Source: Alphaproteobacteria bacterium (GTDB lineage: Bacteria > Pseudomonadota > Alphaproteobacteria > UBA7887). From it: a stretch of 20,637 nt of DNA. The stretch spans positions 1 to 20,637 of the forward strand of contig JANQOH010000104.1 of the NCBI GenBank assembly GCA_028289725.1, given 5' to 3'. The notes under the pieces were generated by a model. It searched no databases and was not told the DNA's origin. It was given only the letters and a program-made list of their open reading frames with translations. Both the position numbers and the translations under genes were made by a program. Shown piece after piece: positions 1-8,454 of this stretch; within the stretch, counting starts at the first letter, position 1; each line of letters starts with the position of its first letter.

Positions 1-611
1 GCCCGAACGGTGCCGGCAAGACCACTTTGGTCAATGCTATGACGGGCTTCCAAAACCCCGCCGGCGGCGAAGTGCTGTTGGACGGCCAGCCTGTCACCAA
101 CGTCAATCCACACAAACTTCGACGCCGTGGCGTGTCGCGGACATTTCAAGCGGGCCGCCTGTTTCGCGAAATGACCGTCGCCGAGAATGTCGAGGTCGCC
201 GCCGTGGGGCTCGGTCTCGGCCGCCGGCGCGCCCACCAAGACGCCATGGAAATTTTGGAGTGGATCGGTCTCGCGCACCAAGCGGACACACTGGCCGGCG
301 CCCTCGCCTACACCGACGAGCGCCGAGCGGGCATTGCACGCGCACTGGTTGGATCGCCCAAATACATGCTGCTCGATGAGCCTGCCGCCGGGATGTCGGA
401 CTTGGAGTGCGACGAGCTAATGCGTTTAGTCGACGGGATACGCGAGCGCTATGGCTGCGGCATCATTCTTATTGAGCACAATATGCGCGTCATTATGGGT
501 GTTTGCGAACGGCTGCATGTTCTCGATAGCGGGCGAACGATTGCCGAGGGAACGCCGGCCGAGGTCCAAAAGAACCCGACGGTCATCGAAGCTTATCTGG
601 GCAAGGGATAA
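1..611 (+). CDS. Liv-type ABC transporter ATP-binding protein, LivG-like (5' truncated)
   Basis: This is the cytoplasmic ATPase subunit of a branched-chain-amino-acid/amide (HAAT family) importer. The frame is open from base 3, so the start lies outside the window; about 202 residues remain. The visible protein begins inside the Walker A loop (PNGAGKTT). It continues to a Walker B (YMLLDEPAAGM, bases 363-395) and an H-loop (LIEHNM). The Walker B and the C-terminal layout are typical of LivG, where DEPAAGM is common. The odd point is the ABC signature: where LSYGQQR is expected, the sequence reads LAYTDERR, lacking the conserved glycine and glutamine. The reading frame is otherwise intact. It is followed 3 bp later by a livF-like ATPase and then two permeases, so it is part of a four-gene operon tail. 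Family assignment is firm; the substrate is unknown. Confidence 0.9.
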   Translation, partial: PNGAGKTTLVNAMTGFQNPAGGEVLLDGQPVTNVNPHKLRRRGVSRTFQAGRLFREMTVAENVEVAAVGLGLGRRRAHQDAMEILEWIGLAHQADTLAGALAYTDERRAGIARALVGSPKYMLLDEPAAGMSDLECDELMRLVDGIRERYGCGIILIEHNMRVIMGVCERLHVLDSGRTIAEGTPAEVQKNPTVIEAYLGKG

Positions 612-614
612 GCC

Positions 615-1358
615 ATGTTGCTAAACGTCGAGAACTTGCACGTCCACTATGGCCGGATTGCCGCCCTGCGCGGCATATCTTTGAACGTCGCGGAAGGCGA
701 GATTGTTTGCATCGTCGGTCCCAACGGCGCTGGGAAGTCGACCACGCTGCTGTCGATTTCGAGCGTGCTCTCACCAACCGAGGGCGAGATATCGTTTGAC
801 GGCAAATCGATCATCGGTACGCCACCGGAGCAAGTGGCAACGCTTGGAATTTCGCAAGTTCCGGAAGGCCGCCACATTTTTACGTCGCTGACAGTCGACG
901 AGAATTTGCAGGTCGGCGCGGCCACGCGGAACGATAAAGACCGCGTCCGACAGGATTATGAGCGCGTGTTGGACATGTTTCCGATTCTCGCTGAGCGGCG
1001 TCGGCAGTCGGCCGGCAAACTGTCGGGCGGCGAACAGCAAATGCTGGCCATTGCCCGGTCGCTGATGACCAACCCGCGCTTCCTGACCATCGACGAGCCA
1101 TCTCTCGGCTTGGCGCCGCGTATCGTGGACCAGGTTTACGAAGTTTTGGTCGACCTGCGGAAATCACGTGGACTCACTTTGCTGCTGGTCGAACAGAGTT
1201 CGGAACGGGCGCTGAAAGCGGCCGATCGCTTGTACGTGTTGCGCAGCGGCGAAATCCAGCTCGAAGGCAAGACCGCGGACTTGCAAGACGGCAAGGCGGT
1301 CCATGAGGCTTATTTCGGGTTTACCCACCAGCATGACGAAGACGAGGTGGAGTTCTGA
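615..1358 (+). CDS. Liv-type ABC transporter ATP-binding protein, LivF-like
   Basis: This is the second ATPase of the same importer, 247 aa, close to the usual LivF length. Walker A GPNGAGKS is at residues 35-42, the signature LSGGE at 136-140 and Walker B FLTIDEP at 156-162, followed by the LivF-typical SLGLAP. The Q-loop context VPEGRHIF is also LivF-like. The ATG lies 3 bp after the upstream stop and is preceded by AAGGGA. The stop overlaps the next start by one base (TGATG), indicating translational coupling. All nucleotide-binding motifs are intact, unlike those of its partner upstream. LivG/LivF pairs normally form a heterodimer, so this subunit would supply the one canonical signature motif. 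Confidence 0.93.
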   Translation: MLLNVENLHVHYGRIAALRGISLNVAEGEIVCIVGPNGAGKSTTLLSISSVLSPTEGEISFDGKSIIGTPPEQVATLGISQVPEGRHIFTSLTVDENLQVGAATRNDKDRVRQDYERVLDMFPILAERRRQSAGKLSGGEQQMLAIARSLMTNPRFLTIDEPSLGLAPRIVDQVYEVLVDLRKSRGLTLLLVEQSSERALKAADRLYVLRSGEIQLEGKTADLQDGKAVHEAYFGFTHQHDEDEVEF

Positions 1359-2275
1359 TGGCGTTTACGCTTCAAGTCATCATCGACGCGCTCAGCCTCG
1401 GTAGCTTTTATGCCGTGGCGGCGCTCGGCATCGGCCTATTGTTCGGGGTCCTGAAACTAATCAACTTTGCCCATGGCGATTTCATCACCATCGGCGCCTA
1501 TGCGCTGATCGTGCCGTCGGCCGCCGCGCAGGCGACGCTCTATATCGGCGATTTCCATCCGCTGATGCTCATACCGTCGATCATCGGCATCGTTGTGGTG
1601 ATCGCCCTGATTTCGGAATTCACCGTATTCCGACCATTGCGGAACGCGTCGCCCGCGACGCTTATGATCGGTTCGTTCGCACTCGGCTTCATCCTGCAAA
1701 ACTTGGTTATCATGATCTATGGCGGGCGCCCGAAGGCGGTCGGATTGTGGTCGGATTTGAACCTCGGCATTCAATTGGCGGAGGGCGTGCAAGTCCCGCA
1801 GCTCCAACTGATCATTATCGGCACCACCTTGGCCTTGATGCTGCTCTTGGTGCTGTTTCTGACGCGCACCAAATACGGCATCTATATGCGCGCGGCGGCT
1901 GAGGATTTTCGCATGGCGCGCATGCTCGGCATCAAAGCGAACCGCGTCATCATGTTGGCCGTTGCGATTAGCGGCATGCTTGCGGCCGCGGTGTCCATGT
2001 TGTTTGTCACCCAAACCGGCATTTTGGATTTCCGCATGGGCATCCCACTGATGCTCTTCGCCTTTATCGCCACGGTGATCGGCGGCATGGGCAGCTTGGT
2101 GGGCGCCGTGGTCGGCGGCTTCGCGGTCGGCGCCGTAAGCATTTTGTTGCAGACTTTTCTACCATCCGAGTTGCGAGTGTTTCGCGACGTGTTCGTGTTC
2201 GCCATCGTCATCGTCATTCTGCTGGCGCGGCCCCAAGGCCTGTTGGTGTCGCGTGCGGCGAAGGAGCGCGTGTGA
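1358..2275 (+). CDS. Liv-type ABC transporter permease, LivH-like
   Basis: This is an inner-membrane permease of 305 aa, almost entirely hydrophobic segments, consistent with the LivH/BPD_transp_2 family. Recognisable family stretches are LGIGLLFGVLKLINFAHGDF near the N-terminus, MRAAAEDFRMARMLGIKANRV (the cytoplasmic loop that contacts the ATPase) and the terminal LLARPQGLLV. It is placed between livF and livM, overlapping livF by 1 base and livM by 1-4 bases, so the permeases and ATPases are made from one message. It would pair with the LivM-like protein to form the channel. The INFAHGDF stretch also occurs, as INMAHGEM, in UrtB in this window. The order here (G-F-H-M) differs from urtABCDE, so I do not call this a second urea system. 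Confidence 0.93.
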   Translation: MAFTLQVIIDALSLGSFYAVAALGIGLLFGVLKLINFAHGDFITIGAYALIVPSAAAQATLYIGDFHPLMLIPSIIGIVVVIALISEFTVFRPLRNASPATLMIGSFALGFILQNLVIMIYGGRPKAVGLWSDLNLGIQLAEGVQVPQLQLIIIGTTLALMLLLVLFLTRTKYGIYMRAAAEDFRMARMLGIKANRVIMLAVAISGMLAAAVSMLFVTQTGILDFRMGIPLMLFAFIATVIGGMGSLVGAVVGGFAVGAVSILLQTFLPSELRVFRDVFVFAIVIVILLARPQGLLVSRAAKERV

Positions 2276-3339
2276 TGGAGCCGAAAACGCCGCTCGGCCA
2301 TCTCCTGCGCGACTATTGGCCGATGCTCTCCATGTGCGCCGTTTTGCTGATTATCGTGGCGGTGATCCAGATTCCCGGCGACCGGATCGTCAACCAGTCG
2401 CTCACGGAAGCGCTGATCCGGATGGTCGTCGTCGTCGGTCTTTTCCTGTTTATCGGCAATTCGGGGATCATATCCTTCGGCCACATCGGCTTCATGATGA
2501 TCGGCGCCTACGCCACGGCGTGGCAGACCATGGATCCGATTCAAAAGGACATCTTCATCCCCGGACTGCCGGAATATCTGCTGACCCATTCGCATCACTG
2601 GGTCGTTGCGACGATCCTCGGCGGCGTCTTGGCCGCCATAGTCGCCTTCATCTCCGGCTTGGCGCTGATGCGCCTGTCCGGCATCGCAGCCTCCATCGGC
2701 ACGTTTGCGTTGTTCATGAGTTTCTATTCGCTTTACCTGCAATGGAGCACGTGGACCGCAGGCCAAAGCTCGCTGGTCGGGATTCCGGTGACAACCACGC
2801 CCTGGGTCGCGTTTTGCTTTGCGATTGTCGCAATCGTTGCGGCCTTTCTTTACGCACGGTCGCGCTTCGGACTTGCGCTCCGATCGTCGCGCGAAGATGA
2901 AGTCGCGGCCAAGGCTGCCGGTGTCAGCGTGACCTCTCAACGCTTGATCGCGTTCACCATCAGCGCCTTCATCGTCGGCATGGCCGGCGGACTCTATGGC
3001 CACTTCCTCGGATTACTGACGGTCGACACTTTCTATCTGCCGATGACGTTCATCACCTTGGCGATGCTGGTGGTCGGCGGCATGCAAAGCCTGTCCGGCG
3101 CCGTGGTCGGCGTGGTGGTCATGTCGTTCCTGATCGAATTTCTGCGACGCTGGGAGGCCGGGTTTGAACTCGCCGGCATGACGTGGGATTTGCCGGCCAG
3201 CTCTGCCGAAGTTGGCATCGGCATCGCAATGCTGCTGATCCTCATCTTCCGGCCAAAGGGGCTCACCAAAAACAACGAGATCTATTGGCCTTGGAAGCCG
3301 AAATCCGCCGCGACGAATATCACGGAGCGACAATCCTGA
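2275..3339 (+). CDS. Liv-type ABC transporter permease, LivM-like
   Basis: This is the second inner-membrane permease, 354 aa from the ATG. Multiple membrane segments are visible, with the family signature GNSGIISFGHIGFMMIGAYA in the N-terminal third and the LALRSSREDEVAAKAAGVSV coupling loop. It ends IFRPKGL followed by a short hydrophilic tail. A GTG at 2272, in frame, would give one extra residue and a 4-base overlap with livH. I chose the ATG at 2275 because AAGGAG at 2261-2266 is then 8 bases away. It is the last gene of the plus-strand operon. The next gene (ureG) is convergent, with 75 bp between the stops. The substrate cannot be read from the sequence. Confidence 0.92.
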   Translation: MEPKTPLGHLLRDYWPMLSMCAVLLIIVAVIQIPGDRIVNQSLTEALIRMVVVVGLFLFIGNSGIISFGHIGFMMIGAYATAWQTMDPIQKDIFIPGLPEYLLTHSHHWVVATILGGVLAAIVAFISGLALMRLSGIAASIGTFALFMSFYSLYLQWSTWTAGQSSLVGIPVTTTPWVAFCFAIVAIVAAFLYARSRFGLALRSSREDEVAAKAAGVSVTSQRLIAFTISAFIVGMAGGLYGHFLGLLTVDTFYLPMTFITLAMLVVGGMQSLSGAVVGVVVMSFLIEFLRRWEAGFELAGMTWDLPASSAEVGIGIAMLLILIFRPKGLTKNNEIYWPWKPKSAATNITERQS

Positions 3340-3414
3340 AGCGTCACGTCCGTCAAGGTCCCAGGAACCAACCGGATCCCAGACGCAAATCGCAAGGGCG
3401 TATCGGACGCTCGG
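3340..3414. other. convergent intergenic spacer, no terminator recognised
   Basis: These 75 bp separate the livM and ureG stop codons. I looked on both strands for a GC hairpin followed by a T tract and saw none. The only complementarity is a weak 5-bp pair (GGACG/CGTCC) that does not precede a T run. Termination here may be Rho-dependent. Confidence 0.5.
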
Positions 3415-4065
3415 CTACGCGCTTCGAACGTCCAGCGATGAATTTTGGGCATCGAGGCCCGTCATCTTGAGGATAAACGCCGCCACGGGCGCCACGCCGT
3501 TTTCTTTTTTCAAACATGTGAATACAAACGGGCGCTCGCCACGCATGCGTTCGCTATCGTGCTTCATCACCTCAAGGCTCGCGCCGACCAGGGGGGCGAG
3601 GTCGGTTTTGTTGATGACGAGCAGGTCCGAACGGGTAATGCCGGGGCCGCCCTTGCGCGGGATTTTGTCGCCGGCCGAAACGTCGATCACGTAAATCGTT
3701 AGGTCGGCAAGTTCAGGGCTGAAAGTCGCGGCCAGATTGTCGCCGCCCGATTCAATGAGCAGCAAATCCAAGTTCTTGTAGCGCGCGCATAAATCATCGA
3801 TCGCCGCGAGGTTGATCGACGCGTCTTCGCGGATGGCGGTGTGGGGACAGCCGCCGGTTTCGACGCCGACGATCCGTTCCGGTTCCAGGGCGCCGGAGCG
3901 GGTGAGAAATTGGGCATCTTCCTTGGTGTAAATGTCGTTGGTGACGACGGCGATTTCGTATTGGTCGCGCAGCGATTTGCAGAGAGCATCGGTCAGGGCG
4001 GTTTTACCGGACCCCACCGGGCCGCCGATCCCGATCCGGGCCGGGCCGTGTTGCGAAAAGGTCAT
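3415..4065 (-). CDS. ureG: urease accessory GTPase UreG
   Basis: UreG is a SIMIBI-class GTPase that drives nickel delivery to apo-urease in complex with UreD and UreF. The 216-aa product is of normal UreG length. The P-loop GPVGSGKT is at residues 15-22. The CPH nickel-binding motif lies within VETGGCPHTAIREDAS. ESGGDNLAATFSPELAD, VIDVSAGDKIPRKGGPG and the guanine-specificity motif NKTD follow. The open frame extends upstream to 4407, but the family start is the ATG at 4065, which overlaps the ureF stop by four bases (ATGA). It is the last gene of the urt-ure array. Confidence 0.97.
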   Translation of the reverse strand: MTFSQHGPARIGIGGPVGSGKTALTDALCKSLRDQYEIAVVTNDIYTKEDAQFLTRSGALEPERIVGVETGGCPHTAIREDASINLAAIDDLCARYKNLDLLLIESGGDNLAATFSPELADLTIYVIDVSAGDKIPRKGGPGITRSDLLVINKTDLAPLVGASLEVMKHDSERMRGERPFVFTCLKKENGVAPVAAFILKMTGLDAQNSSLDVRSA

Positions 4066-4742
4066 GAGCGGAAAATCCTCGTATATTGGGTTTCGTGAGC
4101 AATGGAGAGCCAATCGACCATGGGCGTCGCGGTGCCGATATCGTCCAATCGGGCGCGCGGTGCGCGGTCGGCGGTTTCGATGACCGCTTGGGCAAGATCG
4201 GAAATCACCGCCTGTCCGTCGCTTTGGCCGAGCGGAATCAGCCGCATGCCGGCCGAGGCGAAATTGGCCACAAAGCCGTGCAAAAAGGCGATCAGGCTGG
4301 CGCGCTTGGCGAGCTCGTGCGCGGCGCATGCCACCGCGACCGCTACCGGGTAGGCGACCGGGCCTTTGCGGCACGCTTCCAGGCGGTTGAACCATGCGTG
4401 CGGCCACGCCCGCGCGGTGGCGGTCAAAAAGGCCTGGCCTTGCGCTTCGCCTTCCAAGGCGATTTCAGGCGACGGGCGTTGCGCCCGGGCGCGTTCGCAC
4501 AGCCGGGCGATTTTCGGCCAGTTTTGCCGTCGCGCGGCGTCGTAGGTCGCGGAAAACAGGCAAGCATCGATCCAACCGTCGCCGTGACGAACCAGGGCGT
4601 CAATCCAATCCTGGAGCGCGCTCCGGTCGGTCACAAGCCCGCGCTCCACCGCCGCTTCCAGCCCATGGCTGTAGCAATAAGCGCCAATCGGATAGCCGGG
4701 AGAGAACCACGCCATCAAGGGATAGAGCGCGCGGTCATCCAT
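4062..4742 (-). CDS. ureF: urease accessory protein UreF
   Basis: UreF is an all-helical accessory protein that bridges UreD and UreG in the nickel-loading complex and gates GTPase activity. The 226-aa product starts MDDRALYPLMAWFSPGYPIGAYCYSHGLE, the characteristic N-terminal UreF pattern (x-FPxGxYxxSHGLE). The mid region GPVAYPVAVAVACAAHELA and the C-terminal IPLGQSDGQAVISDLA are also family-typical. An in-frame ATG at 4835 would add 31 residues lying wholly within ureE and without resemblance to UreF, so I prefer 4742. It overlaps the ureE 3' end by 8 bases and ureG by 4, which fits translational coupling. Confidence 0.95.
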   Translation of the reverse strand: MDDRALYPLMAWFSPGYPIGAYCYSHGLEAAVERGLVTDRSALQDWIDALVRHGDGWIDACLFSATYDAARRQNWPKIARLCERARAQRPSPEIALEGEAQGQAFLTATARAWPHAWFNRLEACRKGPVAYPVAVAVACAAHELAKRASLIAFLHGFVANFASAGMRLIPLGQSDGQAVISDLAQAVIETADRAPRARLDDIGTATPMVDWLSIAHETQYTRIFRS

Positions 4743-5196
4743 GGCTGTGGCCGTCCTGGCCGTGCCGATGGTACGCGCCGGCTTCCGGTTGAAAGGGCGC
4801 CCGGAGCCGCACAACCGTCGCGCCAAGCCCTTCAACCATGGCGACGATCACCGGATCGTCCCGAAACCGCACCGCGCCCGGCAGGATTTGCGCGGGAACA
4901 TGGCGGTTGCCGAGATGCCACGCGATCCGAGCCAGCGCGTGCGGCGACGGACACGCAACTTCGACGACGTCTTCTTTCGCCGCCACGACACCGATCCACT
5001 CTCCCGTGTCGAGGTGGAGGCCCGATCCATCCTGCAAACGCACGACCGACGGCAAGTCGAGCATGAGCGGCCGGCCGGAATCGCTGACCAGACGCAATCG
5101 TCGGCGCACGCGGTCGTCATAACCGAGCGTGACATGCTCGGCATTCGATGTATTCGGCCACGAGCCAGCCTCGGCGATGTCGACGACGCGGCGCAT
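4735..5196 (-). CDS. ureE: urease nickel metallochaperone UreE
   Basis: UreE is a cytoplasmic dimeric nickel chaperone that hands Ni(II) to UreG. The 153-aa product has the N-terminal peptide-binding-like domain (RRRLRLVSDSGRPLMLDLP) and the C-terminal metal-binding domain with IAWHLGNRHVPAQIL. That segment contains the conserved interfacial nickel-site histidine (His99 here, in GNRHVP). The C-terminal tail is modestly histidine-rich, with His at 143, 145, 150 and 152. This is a short version of the long His tail of enterobacterial UreE. The start overlaps the ureC stop by one base (TGATG). Confidence 0.95.
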   Translation of the reverse strand: MRRVVDIAEAGSWPNTSNAEHVTLGYDDRVRRRLRLVSDSGRPLMLDLPSVVRLQDGSGLHLDTGEWIGVVAAKEDVVEVACPSPHALARIAWHLGNRHVPAQILPGAVRFRDDPVIVAMVEGLGATVVRLRAPFQPEAGAYHRHGQDGHSHG

Positions 5197-6908
5197 CAGA
5201 ACAGGAAATAGCGCTGCGCCATGGGCAGCTCGTCCGCCGGTTCACAGGTGAGCAATTCGCCGTTCGCGCGGACTTCGTAGGTTTCGGGATCAACGTCGAT
5301 CGACGGCGTTTCGCCATTGTGAACCATGTCCGCCTTACTGATGCCGCTTCGGGTATTTGCCACGGCAACCAATTCCCGTGTGAGGCGCGCCGACTCGGCG
5401 AGGCCGTCTTGTATCGACAGTCCGCTGACGAAAGTCACGGCGCTTTCGGTGCAGGCGCGGCCGTAACTCGCGAACATCGGACGGTAGTGAACCGGCTGCG
5501 GCGTCGGGATCGACGCATTCGGATCGCCCATCGGCGCGGTCGCGATACTGCCGGATTTGACGACCATGGCCGGCTTCACGCCGAAGAACGCCGGGTTCCA
5601 CAACACCAAATCGGCCAGTTTTCCGACTTCGACGGACCCGACATGGTCGGCGATCCCGTGTGCGATCGCCGGATTGATGGTGTATTTCGCGACATAGCGG
5701 CGGGCGCGGACATTGTCGTTGTCGCCGCCCTCGTCGGCGAGACGTCCGCGCTGCTTGCGCATTTTGTCGGCGGTCTGCCACGTCCGGATAATCACTTCGC
5801 CGACCCGGCCCATCGCTTGACTGTCGGACGCGATGATCGAGAACGCGCCGAGGTCGTGCAGGATATCCTCGGCGGCGATGGTTTCGCGCCTGATCCGGCT
5901 CTCGGCGAAAGCGATATCCTCCGGAATTTTCGGGTCAAGGTGATGACACACCATCAGCATGTCGAGATGTTCGTCGATGGTGTTGACGGTAAATGGCCGC
6001 GTCGGGTTGGTGGAGGAGGGCAGGACGTTCGCCTCGCCGCACAATTTAATGGTGTCCGGTGCGTGACCGCCGCCCGCGCCTTCGGTGTGAAACGCATGAA
6101 TCGTGCGCCCCTTGAACGCCGCGATCGTGTTTTCGACGAAGCCCGACTCGTTCAAGGTATCGGTGTGGATCAGAACCTGAATGTCGGGTTGATCGGCGAT
6201 CGAGAGGCAGCAATCGATCGCCGCCGGCGTTGTCCCCCAGTCCTCGTGCAGCTTCAGGCCGCAGACGCCGGCGCGAATTTGTTCCTCTAAGGCCGCGGGC
6301 GTACTCGCGTTGCCTTTGCCGAAGAAGCCGAGATTCATTGGAAAGGCTTCGGCCGCCTGCAGCATGCGCGCGATATGCCACGGGCCGGGTGTGCAGGTGG
6401 TCGCGTTGGTTCCGGCCGCCGGTCCGGTGCCGCCGCCCAACATGGTCGTCACGCCGCTGGTCAGCGCCTCTTCGATCAACTGCGGACAAATGAAATGAAT
6501 ATGCGAGTCGATGCCGCCCGCCGTGCAAATCAACCCTTCGCCGGCGATCGCCTCGGTGCCGGGCCCTACGATAATGTCGACGCCGGGCTGGACATCGGGA
6601 TTGCCGGCTTTCCCAATGCCGGCGATGCGGCCGTCACGCAATCCGATATCGGCTTTGACGATCCCCCAATGATCGAGAATGAGGGCGTTGGTGATCACGG
6701 TGTCGACCGCGCCGTCCTTGCGCGCGGCTTGGCTTTGACCCATGCCGTCGCGGATCACTTTGCCGCCGCCGAATTTGACCTCTTCGCCGTAAATCGTGCG
6801 GTCGTCTTCGACCTCGATGATCAGGTCCGTGTCGGCGAGGCGGACGCGGTCGCCGACCGTCGGGCCGAACATGTCGGCATAGGCTTCGCGGCTGATGGTG
6901 CTCGGCAT
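5196..6908 (-). CDS. ureC: urease catalytic subunit alpha UreC
   Basis: UreC is the catalytic subunit of nickel urease, which hydrolyses urea to ammonia and carbamate. At 570 aa it is the normal length of bacterial UreC. All active-site residues are present, offset by +2 from Klebsiella numbering: His136 and His138 (HIHF), the carbamylated Lys219 (GLKLHEDWG), His221, His248 (LIHTDT), His274 (HAFHTEGAGGGH), the flap Cys321-His322 (VCHHLD) and Asp362 (IASDSQAMGRVGE). The enzyme should therefore be active. The ATG at 6908 is 3 bp downstream of the ureB stop and is preceded by an AGAGGA stretch. It is followed by ureE with a one-base overlap. Confidence 0.98.
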   Translation of the reverse strand: MPSTISREAYADMFGPTVGDRVRLADTDLIIEVEDDRTIYGEEVKFGGGKVIRDGMGQSQAARKDGAVDTVITNALILDHWGIVKADIGLRDGRIAGIGKAGNPDVQPGVDIIVGPGTEAIAGEGLICTAGGIDSHIHFICPQLIEEALTSGVTTMLGGGTGPAAGTNATTCTPGPWHIARMLQAAEAFPMNLGFFGKGNASTPAALEEQIRAGVCGLKLHEDWGTTPAAIDCCLSIADQPDIQVLIHTDTLNESGFVENTIAAFKGRTIHAFHTEGAGGGHAPDTIKLCGEANVLPSSTNPTRPFTVNTIDEHLDMLMVCHHLDPKIPEDIAFAESRIRRETIAAEDILHDLGAFSIIASDSQAMGRVGEVIIRTWQTADKMRKQRGRLADEGGDNDNVRARRYVAKYTINPAIAHGIADHVGSVEVGKLADLVLWNPAFFGVKPAMVVKSGSIATAPMGDPNASIPTPQPVHYRPMFASYGRACTESAVTFVSGLSIQDGLAESARLTRELVAVANTRSGISKADMVHNGETPSIDVDPETYEVRANGELLTCEPADELPMAQRYFLF

Positions 6909-6911
6909 GGC

Positions 6912-7232
6912 TCAGGCGTCCTCTTGGTCAAGCGCGCCCATGACGGCCTGGTTGAATCCGAAAACCTGGCGCTTGCCGGCGTAGGGGATAAGCGCGACTT
7001 TACGCGTTTGGCCAGGCTCAAAGCGCACCGCCGTGCCGGCCGGTATGTCCAAGCGCCGGCCGCGTGCGGCGGCGCGGTCGAAACTGAGCCCGCTATTGGT
7101 TTCCGCGAAATGATAGTGACTGCCGACTTGGACCGGCCGGTCGCCCGTGTTGACGACACTCAAAGTGATAGCGTCCCGATCCGCATTTAGCGTGATCGCA
7201 CCGTCGGCCGTGATGATTTCTCCCGGTTTCAT
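6912..7232 (-). CDS. ureB: urease subunit beta UreB
   Basis: This is the structural beta subunit of the urease trimer-of-trimers, 106 aa. It begins MKPGEIITADGAITLNADR and contains VVNTGDRPVQVGSHYHFAETN and LDIPAGTAVRFEPGQTRKV, all hallmark UreB sequence, ending in a short acidic tail. The frame is open upstream to 7310, but that would overlap the end of ureA and add 26 residues unlike UreB, so I use the ATG at 7232. It lies 10 bp after the ureA stop and 3 bp before ureC. UreA and UreB are separate genes here, as in most proteobacteria, rather than fused as in Helicobacter. Confidence 0.96.
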   Translation of the reverse strand: MKPGEIITADGAITLNADRDAITLSVVNTGDRPVQVGSHYHFAETNSGLSFDRAAARGRRLDIPAGTAVRFEPGQTRKVALIPYAGKRQVFGFNQAVMGALDQEDA

Positions 7233-7242
7233 GCTCGCGCGC

Positions 7243-7545
<303 letters not shown>

Positions 7546-7572
7546 GCTAGGCCTCCCAAATGTCCAAATTGA

Positions 7573-8454
7573 TTAGCGTTGCCAAAGCACCGGAATGCGG
7601 TTGGGGCGCCCGAGCGCGCGGGCCCGAAATGCGGACCAAAAAGCGCCGAAGGCATGCCGCAGCCGATGCGGTTCTTTGCTCAGCCAGCGGAATATCAAGA
7701 CCGGTCCGAGTGTCGTCGCGCCGACCGCGCAATCCGGCGCCGTCTCGTCCAACAGGGCACGGGCGTCTTCTAAGAGCTCTGGTGCGTTGTCGGCGACATA
7801 GATGGCTGTGGCCAAGGCGGTGGCCTCGCCAAGGCCGGCGGGCGACGCGCGCACGCGGTCGAGATCGTCTTCAAGCCGCAGGGCATCAATCCAAACCAGC
7901 TTGCCCGCGTCCTCGACACGCCACTGGTCGAACAGCAAGCCGGTGCTGAAGGTCTCGCCCATACCCAATCGGCCGAGAACCACGATTTCGCCCGCCAGTA
8001 CGCGCGCGCCCGGTTCCCGTCGGACGAGCGTGCGTCGGCGCAGGCGGGCCCGATCGAACAGGATGGTGCCCTGTGGCAACCATTCGAGGATCGCGCCGCG
8101 TCCCGCTTTGAGTTCGACGTCCACCACCGATGTCGAGCCGCTCGACCGGTAAATCTTCTCGGCCGATTGGCCGGTGATCAGCGCTTGGCCGTTAGGCAGG
8201 CAATCAAATTTGATGCGGTGGCGGTCGCCGCCGACCAATCCTCCGGCGGTATTGAGAAGAATGCCGGTTAAGGGCTCGTCCGGTTCAGGGCGCGGACACA
8301 GCAGGCGCAGCGGCTCATGCTGGTATAGGTCCTTGAGGCCGCCGCCGTTCGACGCACCGATCACGGCTCGCACGGACCCGTCCACCGCCGGTGCGTCTTG
8401 TCGGCGCGCCCGGGCGCGCGCGCGTGCCTCAGACAGTGAGATGACGGCGGACAT
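7573..8454 (-). CDS. ureD: urease accessory protein UreD (UreH)
   Basis: UreD is the scaffold that binds apo-urease and recruits UreF and UreG for nickel insertion. The product is 293 aa from the ATG at 8454. Typical UreD stretches are LLNTAGGLVGGDRH, ALITGQSAEKIYRS, EWLPQGTILFDRARLRR and GEIVVLGRLGMGE. From this start the gene overlaps the end of urtE by 26 bp; an upstream in-frame start at 8499 would lengthen the overlap to 71 bp. The close coupling ties urease maturation to the urea importer genes. UreD is the most sequence-variable Ure protein, but this one is unambiguous. The exact start is the uncertain part. Confidence 0.94.
   Translation of the reverse strand: MSAVISLSEARARARARRQDAPAVDGSVRAVIGASNGGGLKDLYQHEPLRLLCPRPEPDEPLTGILLNTAGGLVGGDRHRIKFDCLPNGQALITGQSAEKIYRSSGSTSVVDVELKAGRGAILEWLPQGTILFDRARLRRRTLVRREPGARVLAGEIVVLGRLGMGETFSTGLLFDQWRVEDAGKLVWIDALRLEDDLDRVRASPAGLGEATALATAIYVADNAPELLEDARALLDETAPDCAVGATTLGPVLIFRWLSKEPHRLRHAFGAFWSAFRARALGRPNRIPVLWQR

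Noticed and set aside
1882..3003. 373-aa open frame on the minus strand
   Set aside because: It lies antisense to livH/livM, whose proteins are clear family members; the translation is a compositionally biased shadow without recognisable domains.
5148..6290. 380-aa open frame on the plus strand
   Set aside because: It is antisense to ureC and ureE; GC-rich third positions open the opposite frame. No family resemblance.
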